64,000 nucleotides of DNA, from NCBI GenBank assembly GCA_002395225.1, contig DGWH01000092.1:9266-73265 (forward strand), given 5' to 3'. This DNA is from Christensenella sp. UBA4263 (GTDB taxonomy: Bacteria > Bacillota > Clostridia > Christensenellales > Aristaeellaceae). Each line of letters opens with the position of its first letter. Position 1 is the first letter of the stretch. The notes under the pieces were generated by a model that worked only from the letters and a program-made list of their open reading frames with translations, was not told the origin of the DNA and searched no databases. Positions 8,573 to 18,039 of the stretch are shown piece after piece. The translations under genes were made by a program, and so were the position numbers.

Positions 8573-10957
8573 ATGAACAAGCGATCCTTTCATGTTTTGG
8601 AATACAACAAGATTATCGAACAACTGAAAAATCTGTGCGTATCGGATCTTGGCCGTGAACTGGCAGATGCCCTTCTTCCTCAGTCGGACTATGAGGAGGT
8701 GCTGCGGCGTCAGGAGGAGACGGCGGAGGCAGAGGGATTCCTTTCCCGTTCAGGCGGGAATCCGGTGATCTTTTTCCCGGATGTCCGGCAGATTCTGCGC
8801 CTGGCCGAAATCGGCAGTACGCTCTCTCCGAAAATGCTCCTGGATATTGCCTCGGTTCTTCGTGCCGCCAAAGCGGCAAAGGAACCGCTGGTCCATTCCA
8901 AGAATGACACGTCCCAGATGCCCAGGCTCATTGCCAGCGCCGGGAACCTGGGAACCCTCCGAGAGGTGGAGCAGGCCATTACCGATGCCATTCTGAGCGA
9001 GGAGGAGATTGCAGACCGGGCCAGCCCGGAACTGTACAATATCCGCCGGAAGGTCCGTTCCTGCAATGAGCGCGTACGGGAAAAGCTCAACGGGATGATT
9101 CACAGTGCCACGTTTCAGAAGTATCTGCAGGAACCGATTGTCACCATGCGCTCAGACCGGTATGTGCTGCCGGTCAAGCAGGAATACCGGCAGATGGTCC
9201 CGGGCATTGTGCATGACCAGAGCACCACGGGGGCGACTGTTTTCGTGGAGCCCATGGCCGTCGTGGAAATCGGGAATGAGCTGAAACAGCTGGTGGCTGC
9301 GGAAAAGGCGGAGATTGAACGGATCCTCAAGGCGCTCTCAGCCCGCATTGCCCCAGAAGTCGGGACGATCGAAGCGGACCTGCAGATCCTGGCGTTCCTT
9401 GATTTCACCTTTGCCAAAGCGCTCCTGGCCCACGAGATGCACGCACAGGCGCCGCAGATGAACCGGGAGGGCATTATCCGGATTCTGAAAGGCCGGCATC
9501 CGCTGATCGATCCCGCCAAAGTCGTTCCGCTGGATATCTATCTGGGGGAGAACTTTACGACACTGGTGATCACGGGCCCGAACACCGGCGGAAAGACGGT
9601 TTCCTTAAAGACCGTCGGTCTGTTTTGCGCCATGGCCCAGGCCGGACTCCAGGTTTCCGCGGATTACGGGACCACACTGCCGGTCTTTGATGAAATCTTT
9701 GCGGATATCGGCGACGAGCAGTCCATTGAACAGTCCCTTTCCACCTTCTCCGGCCATATGCGCAATATTGTCCACATTCTTGAAAACGTCACGCCGGATT
9801 CCCTGGTTCTTTTCGATGAGCTCGGAGCCGGAACGGATCCCACCGAGGGCGCGGCACTGGCGCAGTCCATTCTTTCCTACCTGCTCAAAATGCGGACACG
9901 GACACTGGCCACGACCCACTACAGTGAGCTGAAGGAATATGCCATGACGACGCCGGGGGCGGAAAACGCGTCCGTCGAGTTTGATGTCGCCACCCTGGCC
10001 CCGACCTATCATCTCCTGATCGGCATCCCGGGAAAATCCAATGCCTTTGAGATTTCACGAAAGCTGGGGCTTCCGGAATTCATCATCGACAGTGCAAAGG
10101 ACCTCCTCAGCAAGGATCAGATCCGCTTTGAGGATGTGCTGGCCAACGCGGAATCCTACCGGCAGCAGGCTGAGCGGGAGCGTGAACTGGCCGAAAATGC
10201 CCGCCTTGAGATGACCAATCTTCGCAATCAGGCTGAACAGGAACGAAAGAAACTGGAAGAACAGCGGGAGCGGCTGACCGCCCGTGCCAAAGAGGATGCC
10301 AAGCGGATCGTGGAAAATGCCCGCCGGGAATCCGAGGCCCTGATTGAAGAGCTCCGGAAGCAGCGCAAGGCTGGAAGCGGCATTCAGGAACATGAGGTTC
10401 AGCGTGTTCGTCAGCAGATCGACCAGCTGCGCAGCCAGGGACAGGAACAGGAGGAAACGCCCTCTGAAACCCTCAAGTCCGTCACTGTCGGTGAAATGGT
10501 TCATATCATCTCCATGGACACGGATGCAACCGTCGTATCGCTTCCAGATACCAAAGGATATGTGAATCTGAAAGCCGGGATGATGCGCATGCGCGTTCAG
10601 CTCTCCGATCTGCGCAGCATGACCAGCAGCGAAAAGAAAAACCGGAAGGAAAAAGTCCGGCACGAACAGAAACAGTCGGGCAATACCAACCGGGTCACCA
10701 TTACGCAGCGGGCTGTACGCCGTGAACTGGATGTGCGGGGTCTTGCCGCGGATGAGGCCATTCCCGAGGTCCAGAAGTTCCTCGATGATGCCACGATTTC
10801 CTCTCTTGGGGAGGTCTGCATCATCCACGGCGTCGGTACCGGCGTGCTCCGTGCCCGGATTCAGGAATACCTCCGGCGGCATCACGCCGTCGTCTCCTTC
10901 CGTCCGGGCCGATACGGCGAAGGGGAAGCCGGTGTCACGATCGTCACACTGAAATAA
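8573..10957 (+). CDS. mutS2: MutS2 family ATPase/nuclease with Smr domain
   Basis: A 794-residue MutS2 protein. The MutS core and clamp region is followed by an ATPase with Walker A GPNTGGKT near residue 333, a Walker B region (LVLFDELGAGTDPTEGA) and TTHYSELK. A long charged coiled-coil follows (residues about 520-640). A C-terminal Smr nuclease domain (ELDVRGL ... IIHGVGTGVLR) ends the protein. MutS2 limits homologous recombination and, in Bacillus, rescues collided ribosomes. TGGAGGG precedes the ATG. A perfect 16-bp hairpin lies right after the stop. Confidence 0.96.
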   Translation: MNKRSFHVLEYNKIIEQLKNLCVSDLGRELADALLPQSDYEEVLRRQEETAEAEGFLSRSGGNPVIFFPDVRQILRLAEIGSTLSPKMLLDIASVLRAAKAAKEPLVHSKNDTSQMPRLIASAGNLGTLREVEQAITDAILSEEEIADRASPELYNIRRKVRSCNERVREKLNGMIHSATFQKYLQEPIVTMRSDRYVLPVKQEYRQMVPGIVHDQSTTGATVFVEPMAVVEIGNELKQLVAAEKAEIERILKALSARIAPEVGTIEADLQILAFLDFTFAKALLAHEMHAQAPQMNREGIIRILKGRHPLIDPAKVVPLDIYLGENFTTLVITGPNTGGKTVSLKTVGLFCAMAQAGLQVSADYGTTLPVFDEIFADIGDEQSIEQSLSTFSGHMRNIVHILENVTPDSLVLFDELGAGTDPTEGAALAQSILSYLLKMRTRTLATTHYSELKEYAMTTPGAENASVEFDVATLAPTYHLLIGIPGKSNAFEISRKLGLPEFIIDSAKDLLSKDQIRFEDVLANAESYRQQAERERELAENARLEMTNLRNQAEQERKKLEEQRERLTARAKEDAKRIVENARRESEALIEELRKQRKAGSGIQEHEVQRVRQQIDQLRSQGQEQEETPSETLKSVTVGEMVHIISMDTDATVVSLPDTKGYVNLKAGMMRMRVQLSDLRSMTSSEKKNRKEKVRHEQKQSGNTNRVTITQRAVRRELDVRGLAADEAIPEVQKFLDDATISSLGEVCIIHGVGTGVLRARIQEYLRRHHAVVSFRPGRYGEGEAGVTIVTLK

Positions 10958-10960
10958 ATT

Positions 10961-11000
10961 GTCGCTGTCCCGGATGGCAACAGGCATCCGGGACAGCGAC
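10961..11000 (+). terminator. Perfect 16-bp stem-loop after mutS2
   Basis: GTCGCTGTCCCGGATG at 10961-10976 is exactly complementary to 10985-11000, with an 8-nt loop. It lacks a T tract, so it may be a 3'-end stabiliser or a factor-dependent terminator. A hairpin with a T tract follows about 90 bp downstream. Confidence 0.6.
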
Positions 11001-11085
11001 TGCATTGGGGAGTGCATATGCCCTGACTCTGTCAGGCCCTGTCCATCCTTCCTGTTCCGGCAGCAGAGGAACGAGGCAACACTGA

Positions 11086-11111
11086 AACAGGGATGTCCCG
11101 GTGTTTTTTTT
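11086..11111 (+). terminator. Probable intrinsic terminator between mutS2 and rnfC
   Basis: AACA-GGG and CCC-GG-TGTT form an imperfect stem with an ATGT loop, directly followed by eight T residues (11104-11111). The stem is weak, but the T run is the longest in the intergenic region. The 287-bp gap between mutS2 and rnfC otherwise holds only the 16-bp stem-loop and the rnf promoter. Confidence 0.55.
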
Positions 11112-11150
11112 ATTCTTGTCTGATTGCGGCTGAAAAAGACCAGAAACACA

Positions 11151-11179
11151 TTTTCTTTTCAGCCTGATTATGCTATAAT
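11151..11179 (+). promoter_or_regulatory. Promoter of the rnf operon
   Basis: A perfect -10 TATAAT lies at 11174-11179, with a weak -35 (TTTTCT, 11151-11156) 17 bp upstream. It is about 60 bp before the rnfC start codon. The weak -35 suggests that an activator or the upstream A/T-rich sequence may contribute. Confidence 0.65.
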
Positions 11180-11244
11180 CTCGTTACTGTTTTCAGAAAA
11201 CCTGAAATAGTATTTTTTGTGAGAGTGAAGGGAGGAAACGGTCT

Positions 11245-12564
11245 GTGGGAATTTCCCGGATATTTGGTGGAGGCGTCCATCCCGTTGAAGCAGGGAAGGG
11301 AAAAGATTCAACCAAGTCAAATGGTATCATAGACCTGACACCACCGGCAAAAGTAACGATTCCAATGTCCATGCATGCTGGAGCTCCTGCCACCGTATGC
11401 GTCCAGGTGGGACAGGAGGTCAAGCTCGGACAGGTGATCGGTGAGGCGAAAGGCGCGATTTCTGCGCCCGTACACGCATCGGTTTCCGGAAAAGTTGTTG
11501 CAGTCGGAAAATGTATGCTGCCATCCGGCAGAGAGGCGGATGCCGTAACGATCGAAAATGATTTCAAGGATGAATGGGATCCCTCGGTTGAGGCGTCGGC
11601 ACTGACAGGAAATGTAAGCGCCGAACAGATTATTGAGGCGGCCCGTTCAAAGGGAATCGTCGGCATGGGAGGTGCCGGATTCCCGACCGCCGTGAAGCTG
11701 GATACGTCGAAGCTGGATCCAAAGCCGGATGTACTGGTCGTTAACGGAAGCGAATGCGAGCCCTATCTGACCAGTGATCATCGGATTATGGTCGAGTGTG
11801 CGGACCGTGTTGCAGAGGGCATTGTTCTCGCCCTGAAAGCGACTGGATGCCAGAAAGCCTTTGTGGGCATTGAGGACAATAAACCGGATGCCGTAGAGGC
11901 GATGAAAAAAGCCGCGCAGGGACGGTTTGAGGTTGTTGCGCTGCCTGCCCGTTATCCGCAGGGCTTTGAAAAGATGCTGATCTACAGCCTGACCGGACGG
12001 AAGGTCCCCAACGGGGCACTGCCATCCGCGGCCGGCTGCGTGGTGCTGAATGTCGGCACCTGCGAGGCACTTTGCCGTGCCGTCAGGGAAGGGCGTCCGC
12101 TGATTGATCGTGTGGTCACGGTGGCCGGTCATGTCAATAAGCCCGGCAACTTCCGGATTCGCATCGGTGCAACGGCGCTGGATCTTGAGGATGCAGCTGA
12201 AGGTTTTGGTGAAGGGGTTACGAAAATCATTGTCGGCGGCGGCATGATGGGCAATGCGATTCCTTCCATCAACCTGCCTGTCACCAAGAATTTTGGCGGT
12301 CTTGTGACGCTGGCCGAGGAGGGACATGTTCCCGAGGAATCTGCCTGTATCCGCTGCGGCCGTTGCGTACGGGCGTGCCCGATGAAACTGATGCCCACCC
12401 GCATTGATGCCTATGCGCGTCATCGTGACTGGGCCGGTGCAGTGGCAGCCGGTGCCAAAAACTGTATGGAGTGCGGCTGCTGTACGTACGTCTGTCCGGC
12501 AAAACGCCAGCTGACACAGAGCATCCGTATGGCAAAGGCACTTGCCAGAATCAAGAAGCTTTAA
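11245..12564 (+). CDS. rnfC: Rnf complex subunit C (NADH-oxidising, FMN and Fe-S)
   Basis: RnfC is the peripheral subunit of the Rnf ferredoxin:NAD+ oxidoreductase that exchanges electrons with NAD(H). The 439 residues show a Gly-rich nucleotide/FMN-binding region (GMGGAGFPTAVKL and NGSECEPYL) and two C-terminal [4Fe-4S] motifs, CIRCGRCVRACP near residue 368 and CMECGCCTYVCP near residue 407. The start is GTG at 11245 with GGGAGG about 9 bp upstream; MGISRIFGGG is a typical RnfC N-terminus. It is the first gene of a complete rnfCDGEAB operon. Confidence 0.96.
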   Translation: MGISRIFGGGVHPVEAGKGKDSTKSNGIIDLTPPAKVTIPMSMHAGAPATVCVQVGQEVKLGQVIGEAKGAISAPVHASVSGKVVAVGKCMLPSGREADAVTIENDFKDEWDPSVEASALTGNVSAEQIIEAARSKGIVGMGGAGFPTAVKLDTSKLDPKPDVLVVNGSECEPYLTSDHRIMVECADRVAEGIVLALKATGCQKAFVGIEDNKPDAVEAMKKAAQGRFEVVALPARYPQGFEKMLIYSLTGRKVPNGALPSAAGCVVLNVGTCEALCRAVREGRPLIDRVVTVAGHVNKPGNFRIRIGATALDLEDAAEGFGEGVTKIIVGGGMMGNAIPSINLPVTKNFGGLVTLAEEGHVPEESACIRCGRCVRACPMKLMPTRIDAYARHRDWAGAVAAGAKNCMECGCCTYVCPAKRQLTQSIRMAKALARIKKL

Positions 12565-12587
12565 TCGAATCCGGAGGAACGTAGAGT

Positions 12588-13535
12588 ATGAAACAGTATG
12601 TAATCTCATCATCTCCGCATCTCCGTGACAACAGTTCCACGAGGCGGATTATGCAGGATGTCTGCATTGCACTCCTGCCAGCTGCAGTCATGGGCGTGCT
12701 GTATTTCGGCTATCGCTCGGCAATCATCATTGCCCTGTCTGTTCTGGCGGCAGTACTCAGTGAATGGTTCTATTGCAAGGTCAGTCATACAAAAGAAACG
12801 ATCGGTGATTTCAGCGCGGTGGTTACCGGACTGCTCCTGGCCATGAACCTTCCAAGTACCGTCCCTTACTGGATGCCGGTCGTCGGCTCAGCTATCGCCA
12901 TTCTTCTGTGCAAGGCCATTTTTGGCGGTATCGGGCAGAACTTTGTCAATCCTGCGCTTGCCGGTCGCGCTATTCTTTCACTTTCCTGGGCAACGCTGAT
13001 GAACACATTCACGCAGCCCGCGCTGTTTAATTTTGTCGGTGTGGATGTCGCCTCAGGCGCAACTCCCATCGGTGCCGGTGTCGCCGGAAAGTACACGCTG
13101 CTGGATCTTGCCATTGGCAATATTCCCGGAACCATCGGGGAGACCTGCAAGATTGCTCTTCTGATCGGTGCCGCTTATCTGTTCATCCGGCAGATCATTT
13201 CCTGGCATATTCCGGTCGCCTTCATCGGCACGTTTGCCGTATGCTATCTGATTGCAACCAAAATGGATATCAATGAAACGCTTTATCAGGTGCTCAGCGG
13301 TGGTCTGATTCTCGGTGCCTTCTTCATGGCCACGGATTATTCCACTTCGCCGACCACAAACAAAGGCAAACTGCTGTTCGGTTTTGGCTGCGGTCTGCTT
13401 CTGTTCATCTTCCGCTACTGCAAGAGCGCCAAAGCGGAATGGTGTTCCTTTGCGATTCTCCTGATGAACGTTGCATCTCCGCTGATTGAGCGTATTACGT
13501 ACAACAAGAGCTTCGGGGAGGTCAAGAAAGCATGA
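12588..13535 (+). CDS. rnfD: Rnf complex subunit D
   Basis: A 315-residue polytopic membrane subunit with about eight to ten hydrophobic helices. It carries the covalent-flavin attachment motif SGAT, with Thr159 as the expected FMN-phosphoester residue, and the family sequence GGIGQNFVNPALAGRA. RnfD is the likely ion-translocating partner in electron flow through the membrane. GGAGGAAC precedes the ATG. The last four bases overlap rnfG (ATGA), indicating coupled translation. Confidence 0.96.
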   Translation: MKQYVISSSPHLRDNSSTRRIMQDVCIALLPAAVMGVLYFGYRSAIIIALSVLAAVLSEWFYCKVSHTKETIGDFSAVVTGLLLAMNLPSTVPYWMPVVGSAIAILLCKAIFGGIGQNFVNPALAGRAILSLSWATLMNTFTQPALFNFVGVDVASGATPIGAGVAGKYTLLDLAIGNIPGTIGETCKIALLIGAAYLFIRQIISWHIPVAFIGTFAVCYLIATKMDINETLYQVLSGGLILGAFFMATDYSTSPTTNKGKLLFGFGCGLLLFIFRYCKSAKAEWCSFAILLMNVASPLIERITYNKSFGEVKKA

Positions 13536-16500
13536 ATAACATGATTGTAAAACTTGGCGTCCGTCTCTTCCTGTTCTGCCTGATTGCAGCCATTGCTCTT
13601 GCCATTACGAATGAGGTGACCAAAGGCCCCATCGCCGAACAGGCACTTAAGTCAAAAATGGCCGCTCTGAATACGGTTATGCCCGGCTGTACCTACGAGG
13701 AAGCGGATATCGGCGAACTCGAGGAAGGCAGCGAACTGGATGAGCTGTTTATTGCCAAAGACAAGGACGGCAATATTGTCGGTTATGCCATTACTGCCAG
13801 CCCGAACGGTTACGGCGGAGAAATCCCGATTACGTTCGGTATCTCTGCAGAAGGTCATATCACCCAGGTTTACGTCGGATCTCTGCAGGAGACCGCCGGT
13901 CTGGGAACAAAAGTCGGAGAAGCCGACTTTAAAGACCAGTTTATCGGCATTGCGGCAGATGATGCCACCCTGCGTGAGGATGTCGATACGATTTCCGGTG
14001 CGTCCATCTCCTCCGGCGCTTTCCTGCGCGCGGCCGAGGATGCGCTCGCCTATTCAAAGAATGTTCTGGGCATTACGCCTGCCGTGGGCGATAAGGATGC
14101 CATCCTTGCTGCTTACAACGCGGCAAACGGCGGCGAGGGCGAAACGGAAGAAGTTCCTGTGACCACCCATACCGCTTCCGTTAAGGGATTTGATGCTTTC
14201 GATGTCAATGTGGATGTCGATGGCAACGGAAAAATCGTCGCGGTTTCCGTTCCCGCACACAAGGAGACCGAAGGTTTCGGTGCGGATCTGATTGCTGACA
14301 AGGCCGTCTTTGATGCACTTGTCGGACAGGATATTGCCACCGCAAAGATTGATGTCAGGACCGGCGCCACGCTGACCAGCAACGCCATCAATGAGGCACT
14401 GTCCAAAGTCGCTGCCGAAGTTTCCGGCGGCGGAGCTGGAAAAACCTATGATGTGACCGGTTTTGCTCCTTTCAAGGTTGCCATTGAACTGGATGACTCC
14501 GGCAAGATTGTTTCCGTAACCGTTCCGGAGCATGGGGAAACCCCCGGATTCGGCGCGGATCTGATCGCCGATACAGCCGTCTTTGACGCACTTGCCGGAC
14601 AGGATATTGCCGCAGCTCAGATTGACGTGAAGAGCGGTGCCACGCTGACCAGCAATGCCATCAATGATGCACTGGCACAGGCGGCCAAGGACTTTGCCGG
14701 CGGCGGAGATGCGGCCGTCACGGTTCCCGGCGATCCTTATACCGTCAAGGGAATGAACAAGTTCACCATCTATATCGAACTGGATGGGGATAAGATTTCG
14801 TCAATCTCTGTTCCTCAGCATGAGGAAACCCCCGGACTGGGTGCCGCGCTCCTGACAGAGGAAGCACTTGCACCGCTGGTCGGGAAATCCATCTCCGAAG
14901 CCAAAGTCGACACGGTGTCCGGCTCCACGCTGACCAGCAATGCGCTCAACGCAGCTCTTGGCATGGCTGCCGCTGCCAACGGCTTTGAACATGAGACAGA
15001 GGAAGCCCCCAAGGCTGACACATCTGTCAAAGCGTCCTTCTCTTCCGGCTCTGCCAAGACAGAGGAAACGAAGACCGAAACCGCCGACAAGGCCGGGAAG
15101 GTGACCAGCGTTGATGTGACCGGTTTCCAGGCTTTCACCGTTGAAATCGGCCTGGATGAGGCAGGGAAGATCACCAGCGTCGTGATTCCCAAGCATGATG
15201 AAACACCCGGATTCGGCGCGGACCTGATCGCTGACACGGCTGTCTTTGAAGCGCTCATTGGCCAGGACATCGCCACGGCTCAGATTGATGTCCGGAGCGG
15301 TGCGACCCTGACCAGCAACGCCATCAACGAAGCACTGGCGAAGGCCGCGTCGGAGAATGGCTTTGCCGCCGAAAAGACCGAGGAAGCCCCTAAGGCTGAG
15401 GCATCTGTCAGCGCCTCCTTCTCCTCCGGCTCTGCCAAGACCGAGGAAACAAAACCCGAACCCGCCGAACAGGCCGGGAATGTGACCCGTGTTGATGTGA
15501 CCGGTTTTGCGGATTTCACCGTTGAAATCGGTCTGGATGAGGCAGGGAAGATCACCAGCGTAGCGATTCCCCAGCATGGGGAAACGCCGGGATTCGGCGC
15601 AGACCTGATCGCCGACACCGCCGTCTTTGAAGCGCTGGTCGGCCAGGACATCGCCACGGCTCAGATTGATGTCCGGAGCGGCGCAACCCTGACCAGCAAC
15701 GCCATCAACGAAGCGCTTAAAAAGGCCGCAGCGGAGAATGGCTTTGCTGCCGAGAAGACAGAAGAAGCCCCAAAGGCTGAGGCATCTGTCAAGGCATCCT
15801 TCTCCTCCGGCTCCACAAAAACCGAAGAAACAAAGACTGAAACCGCCGACAAAGCGGGGAAGGTGACCAGCGTTGAGGTGACCGGTTTCCAGGCATTCAC
15901 CGTTGAAATCGGTCTGGATGAGGCAGGGAAGATCACCAGCGTGGTGATTCCCCAGCATGGGGAAACGCCGGGATTCGGCGCAGACCTGATCGCCGACACC
16001 GCCGTCTTTGAAGCACTGGTCGGCCAGGATATCGCCACGGCTCAGATCGATGTGAAGAGCGGTGCGACCCTGACCAGCAACGCCATCAACGAAGCCCTGG
16101 CAAAAGCTGCGGCGGAGAATGGCTTTGCTGCCGAGAAGACAGAAGAAGCCCCCAAGGCCGCGGCATCTGTCAAAGCCTCCTTCTCCTCCGGCTCCACAAA
16201 AACCGAAGAAACAAAGACTGAAACCGCCGACAAAGCGGGGAAGGTGACCAGCGTTGAAGTGACCGGTTTCCAGGCATTCACCGTTGAAATCGGTCTGGAT
16301 GAGGCAGGGAAGATCACCAGCGTGGTCATTCCCAAGCATGATGAGACACCGGGATTCGGTGCGGACCTGATCGCCGACACCGCCGTCTTTGAGGCTCTGG
16401 TCGGCCAGGATATCGCCACGGCTCAGATCGATGTGAAGAGCGGTGCGACCCTGACCAGCAACGCCATCAACGAAGCGCTGGCAAAGGCCGCGGCGGAGAA

Positions 16501-16837
16501 TGGATTTGCCGCTGCGGATGACGCTGCTGCGACTGCATCCGAGGCTCAGAATTCCGTTCCTGCCGAGAAAACCGTCCATGAAGAGGTGACCGGTTTTCAG
16601 GCATTCACCGTTGATATTACGGTAGATGGTGAGGGGAAGATCCTCCGTGTAGAGATTCCCAAACATGAGGAAACACCTGGATTCGGCGCTGACCTGATTG
16701 AGGACAAAGCCGTCTTTGAGGCACTGATCGGACAGGAACTTGCAAATGCGCAGATTGATGTCAAGAGCGGCGCAACCCTGACCAGCAATGCCATTAACGA
16801 TGCGCTGAAGCATGCTGCTGAGGAGGTTGGCAAATGA
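13532..16837 (+). CDS. rnfG: Rnf complex subunit G with eight additional FMN-binding domains
   Basis: A usual RnfG is about 200 residues; this one is 1101. Residues 1-180 form the normal subunit: a membrane anchor at about 8-27 and an FMN-binding domain ending in SGAS (155-158). Eight more FMN-binding domains follow, each with a core like VTGFxAFTVEI, ETPGFGADLI and a flavinylation motif. Those motifs are TGAT in the first, SGST in the third and SGAT in the others, always followed by LTSNA. Acidic Lys/Glu/Ala/Ser linkers separate them. In RnfG the Thr of this motif carries FMN through a phosphoester made by ApbE, so up to nine flavins could be bound outside the membrane. The canonical domain has Ser in place of Thr. 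No apbE is in the window. Confidence 0.93.
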   Translation: MNNMIVKLGVRLFLFCLIAAIALAITNEVTKGPIAEQALKSKMAALNTVMPGCTYEEADIGELEEGSELDELFIAKDKDGNIVGYAITASPNGYGGEIPITFGISAEGHITQVYVGSLQETAGLGTKVGEADFKDQFIGIAADDATLREDVDTISGASISSGAFLRAAEDALAYSKNVLGITPAVGDKDAILAAYNAANGGEGETEEVPVTTHTASVKGFDAFDVNVDVDGNGKIVAVSVPAHKETEGFGADLIADKAVFDALVGQDIATAKIDVRTGATLTSNAINEALSKVAAEVSGGGAGKTYDVTGFAPFKVAIELDDSGKIVSVTVPEHGETPGFGADLIADTAVFDALAGQDIAAAQIDVKSGATLTSNAINDALAQAAKDFAGGGDAAVTVPGDPYTVKGMNKFTIYIELDGDKISSISVPQHEETPGLGAALLTEEALAPLVGKSISEAKVDTVSGSTLTSNALNAALGMAAAANGFEHETEEAPKADTSVKASFSSGSAKTEETKTETADKAGKVTSVDVTGFQAFTVEIGLDEAGKITSVVIPKHDETPGFGADLIADTAVFEALIGQDIATAQIDVRSGATLTSNAINEALAKAASENGFAAEKTEEAPKAEASVSASFSSGSAKTEETKPEPAEQAGNVTRVDVTGFADFTVEIGLDEAGKITSVAIPQHGETPGFGADLIADTAVFEALVGQDIATAQIDVRSGATLTSNAINEALKKAAAENGFAAEKTEEAPKAEASVKASFSSGSTKTEETKTETADKAGKVTSVEVTGFQAFTVEIGLDEAGKITSVVIPQHGETPGFGADLIADTAVFEALVGQDIATAQIDVKSGATLTSNAINEALAKAAAENGFAAEKTEEAPKAAASVKASFSSGSTKTEETKTETADKAGKVTSVEVTGFQAFTVEIGLDEAGKITSVVIPKHDETPGFGADLIADTAVFEALVGQDIATAQIDVKSGATLTSNAINEALAKAAAENGFAAADDAAATASEAQNSVPAEKTVHEEVTGFQAFTVDITVDGEGKILRVEIPKHEETPGFGADLIEDKAVFEALIGQELANAQIDVKSGATLTSNAINDALKHAAEEVGK
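14981..16501 (+). repeat. Four tandem 378/381-bp repeats inside rnfG
   Basis: Units run 14981-15358 (378 bp), 15359-15739, 15740-16120 and 16121-16501 (381 bp each). Each encodes one linker plus one FMN-binding domain of about 127 residues. The same phrase GACCTGATCG recurs at 15221, 15602, 15983 and 16364, exactly 381 bp apart. Neighbouring units are nearly identical at DNA level, which points to recent duplication or gene conversion. The flanking domains are more diverged. Confidence 0.95.
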
Positions 16838-17430
16838 AGAAATACGTTAAAATCTTCATGAACGGCATTGTCGATGAAAACCCGACATTCCGTATGGTTT
16901 TGGGTATGTGTCCGACGCTTGCAATTACCACACTTGCAAGCAATGGCATCGGCATGGGACTCGCTGTTACATTTGTTCTGATATTCTCAAATCTGGTTAT
17001 TTCCCTTCTTCGCAAAGCGATTCCGGATCAGATTCGTATTCCTGCTTTTATCGTGGTTATCGCTACCTTCGTTACCATTGTTCAGCTGATCATCAAGGCA
17101 TTCCTTCCTGCTCTGGATGAATCTCTGGGTGTGTTTATTCCGCTGATCGTGGTTAACTGTATCATTTTCGGACGTGCAGAGGCATTTGCATTCAAGAATC
17201 CGCCGCTGGATGCCGCCGTTGACGGCTTTGGCATGGGAATCGGTTTTACTATTGCGATCACGCTGATTTCCTCTGTCCGTGAGATTCTGGGTGTGGGTAC
17301 CTGGTTCGGCGTTCAGGTGATGCCTGAGAGCTACCTGCCGATGAACATTCTGATCCGTCCTGCCGGCGGCTTCATCGTCCTCGGTCTGCTTCTGGCTCTG
17401 ATGAATAAACTGCTGCCTAAGAAGGCGTAA
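16834..17430 (+). CDS. rnfE: Rnf complex subunit E
   Basis: A 198-residue integral membrane subunit, homologous to RnfA, with six predicted helices. Family phrases are NPTFRMVLGMCPTLA near the start and IVVNCIIFGRAEAFA; the Cys residues in these half-membrane motifs are thought to bind an intramembrane iron centre shared with RnfA. It starts inside the rnfG stop (4-bp overlap) and ends 12 bp before rnfA. Confidence 0.96.
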   Translation: MKKYVKIFMNGIVDENPTFRMVLGMCPTLAITTLASNGIGMGLAVTFVLIFSNLVISLLRKAIPDQIRIPAFIVVIATFVTIVQLIIKAFLPALDESLGVFIPLIVVNCIIFGRAEAFAFKNPPLDAAVDGFGMGIGFTIAITLISSVREILGVGTWFGVQVMPESYLPMNILIRPAGGFIVLGLLLALMNKLLPKKA

Positions 17431-17442
17431 GGAGGAAATGCG

Positions 17443-18018
17443 ATGAATGCTGTTCTTACGATTCTGATCGGATCGATCTTCGTTAACAATTTCGCCATGT
17501 CGCGTTTCTATGGAATCTGTCCTTTCCTGGGCGTGTCGAAAAAGCTTGAAACGGCTTTCGGCATGGGCATGGCAGTTACCTTTGTTATGGCGCTTGCTTC
17601 TTTTGCCTCCTATCTGGTCAATACGTACCTGCTTATTCCCTTTGATCTTGAGTATCTGCAGGTCATTGCCTTCATTCTCGTGATTGCCGTTCTGGTTGGT
17701 ATCGTTGAAATGGCAATCAAGAAAATGTCGCCGTCCCTGTATCAGGCACTGGGTGTCTACCTCCCGCTGATTACCACCAACTGCGCCGTTCTGGGTGTCA
17801 CGCAGCTGAACGTCACCGAGGGATACAACCTTGTGCTCTCCGTTCTGAACGGCGTCGCATCTGCCGTCGGCTATACACTGGCAATCTGCCTGTTCGCAGG
17901 AATCCGTGAGCGCCTTGAAGTCGGAAATCTGCCCAAGTGGATGGAAGGCTTCCCGGGTGCCATGATTGCCGCCGGCCTGATGGCTGTTGCCTTCAACGGC
18001 TTCAGCGGTCTGATCTGA
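17443..18018 (+). CDS. rnfA: Rnf complex subunit A
   Basis: A 191-residue membrane subunit with six helices. The motifs NFAMSRFYGICPFLGVSKK and LITTNCAVLGV contain the conserved cysteines that pair with those of RnfE. RnfA and RnfE have opposite topology and together form the pseudo-symmetric membrane core. GGAGG precedes the ATG. It lies between rnfE and rnfB in the operon. Confidence 0.97.
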   Translation: MNAVLTILIGSIFVNNFAMSRFYGICPFLGVSKKLETAFGMGMAVTFVMALASFASYLVNTYLLIPFDLEYLQVIAFILVIAVLVGIVEMAIKKMSPSLYQALGVYLPLITTNCAVLGVTQLNVTEGYNLVLSVLNGVASAVGYTLAICLFAGIRERLEVGNLPKWMEGFPGAMIAAGLMAVAFNGFSGLI

Positions 18019-18039
18019 TGAAAGCGAGGAGGAGATGAC

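Noticed and set aside
14801..16813. Very long minus-strand open frame (670 codons) antisense to rnfG
   Set aside because: It follows the 381-bp repeat and G+C-biased codons of rnfG on the other strand. It has no ribosome binding site or recognisable domain.
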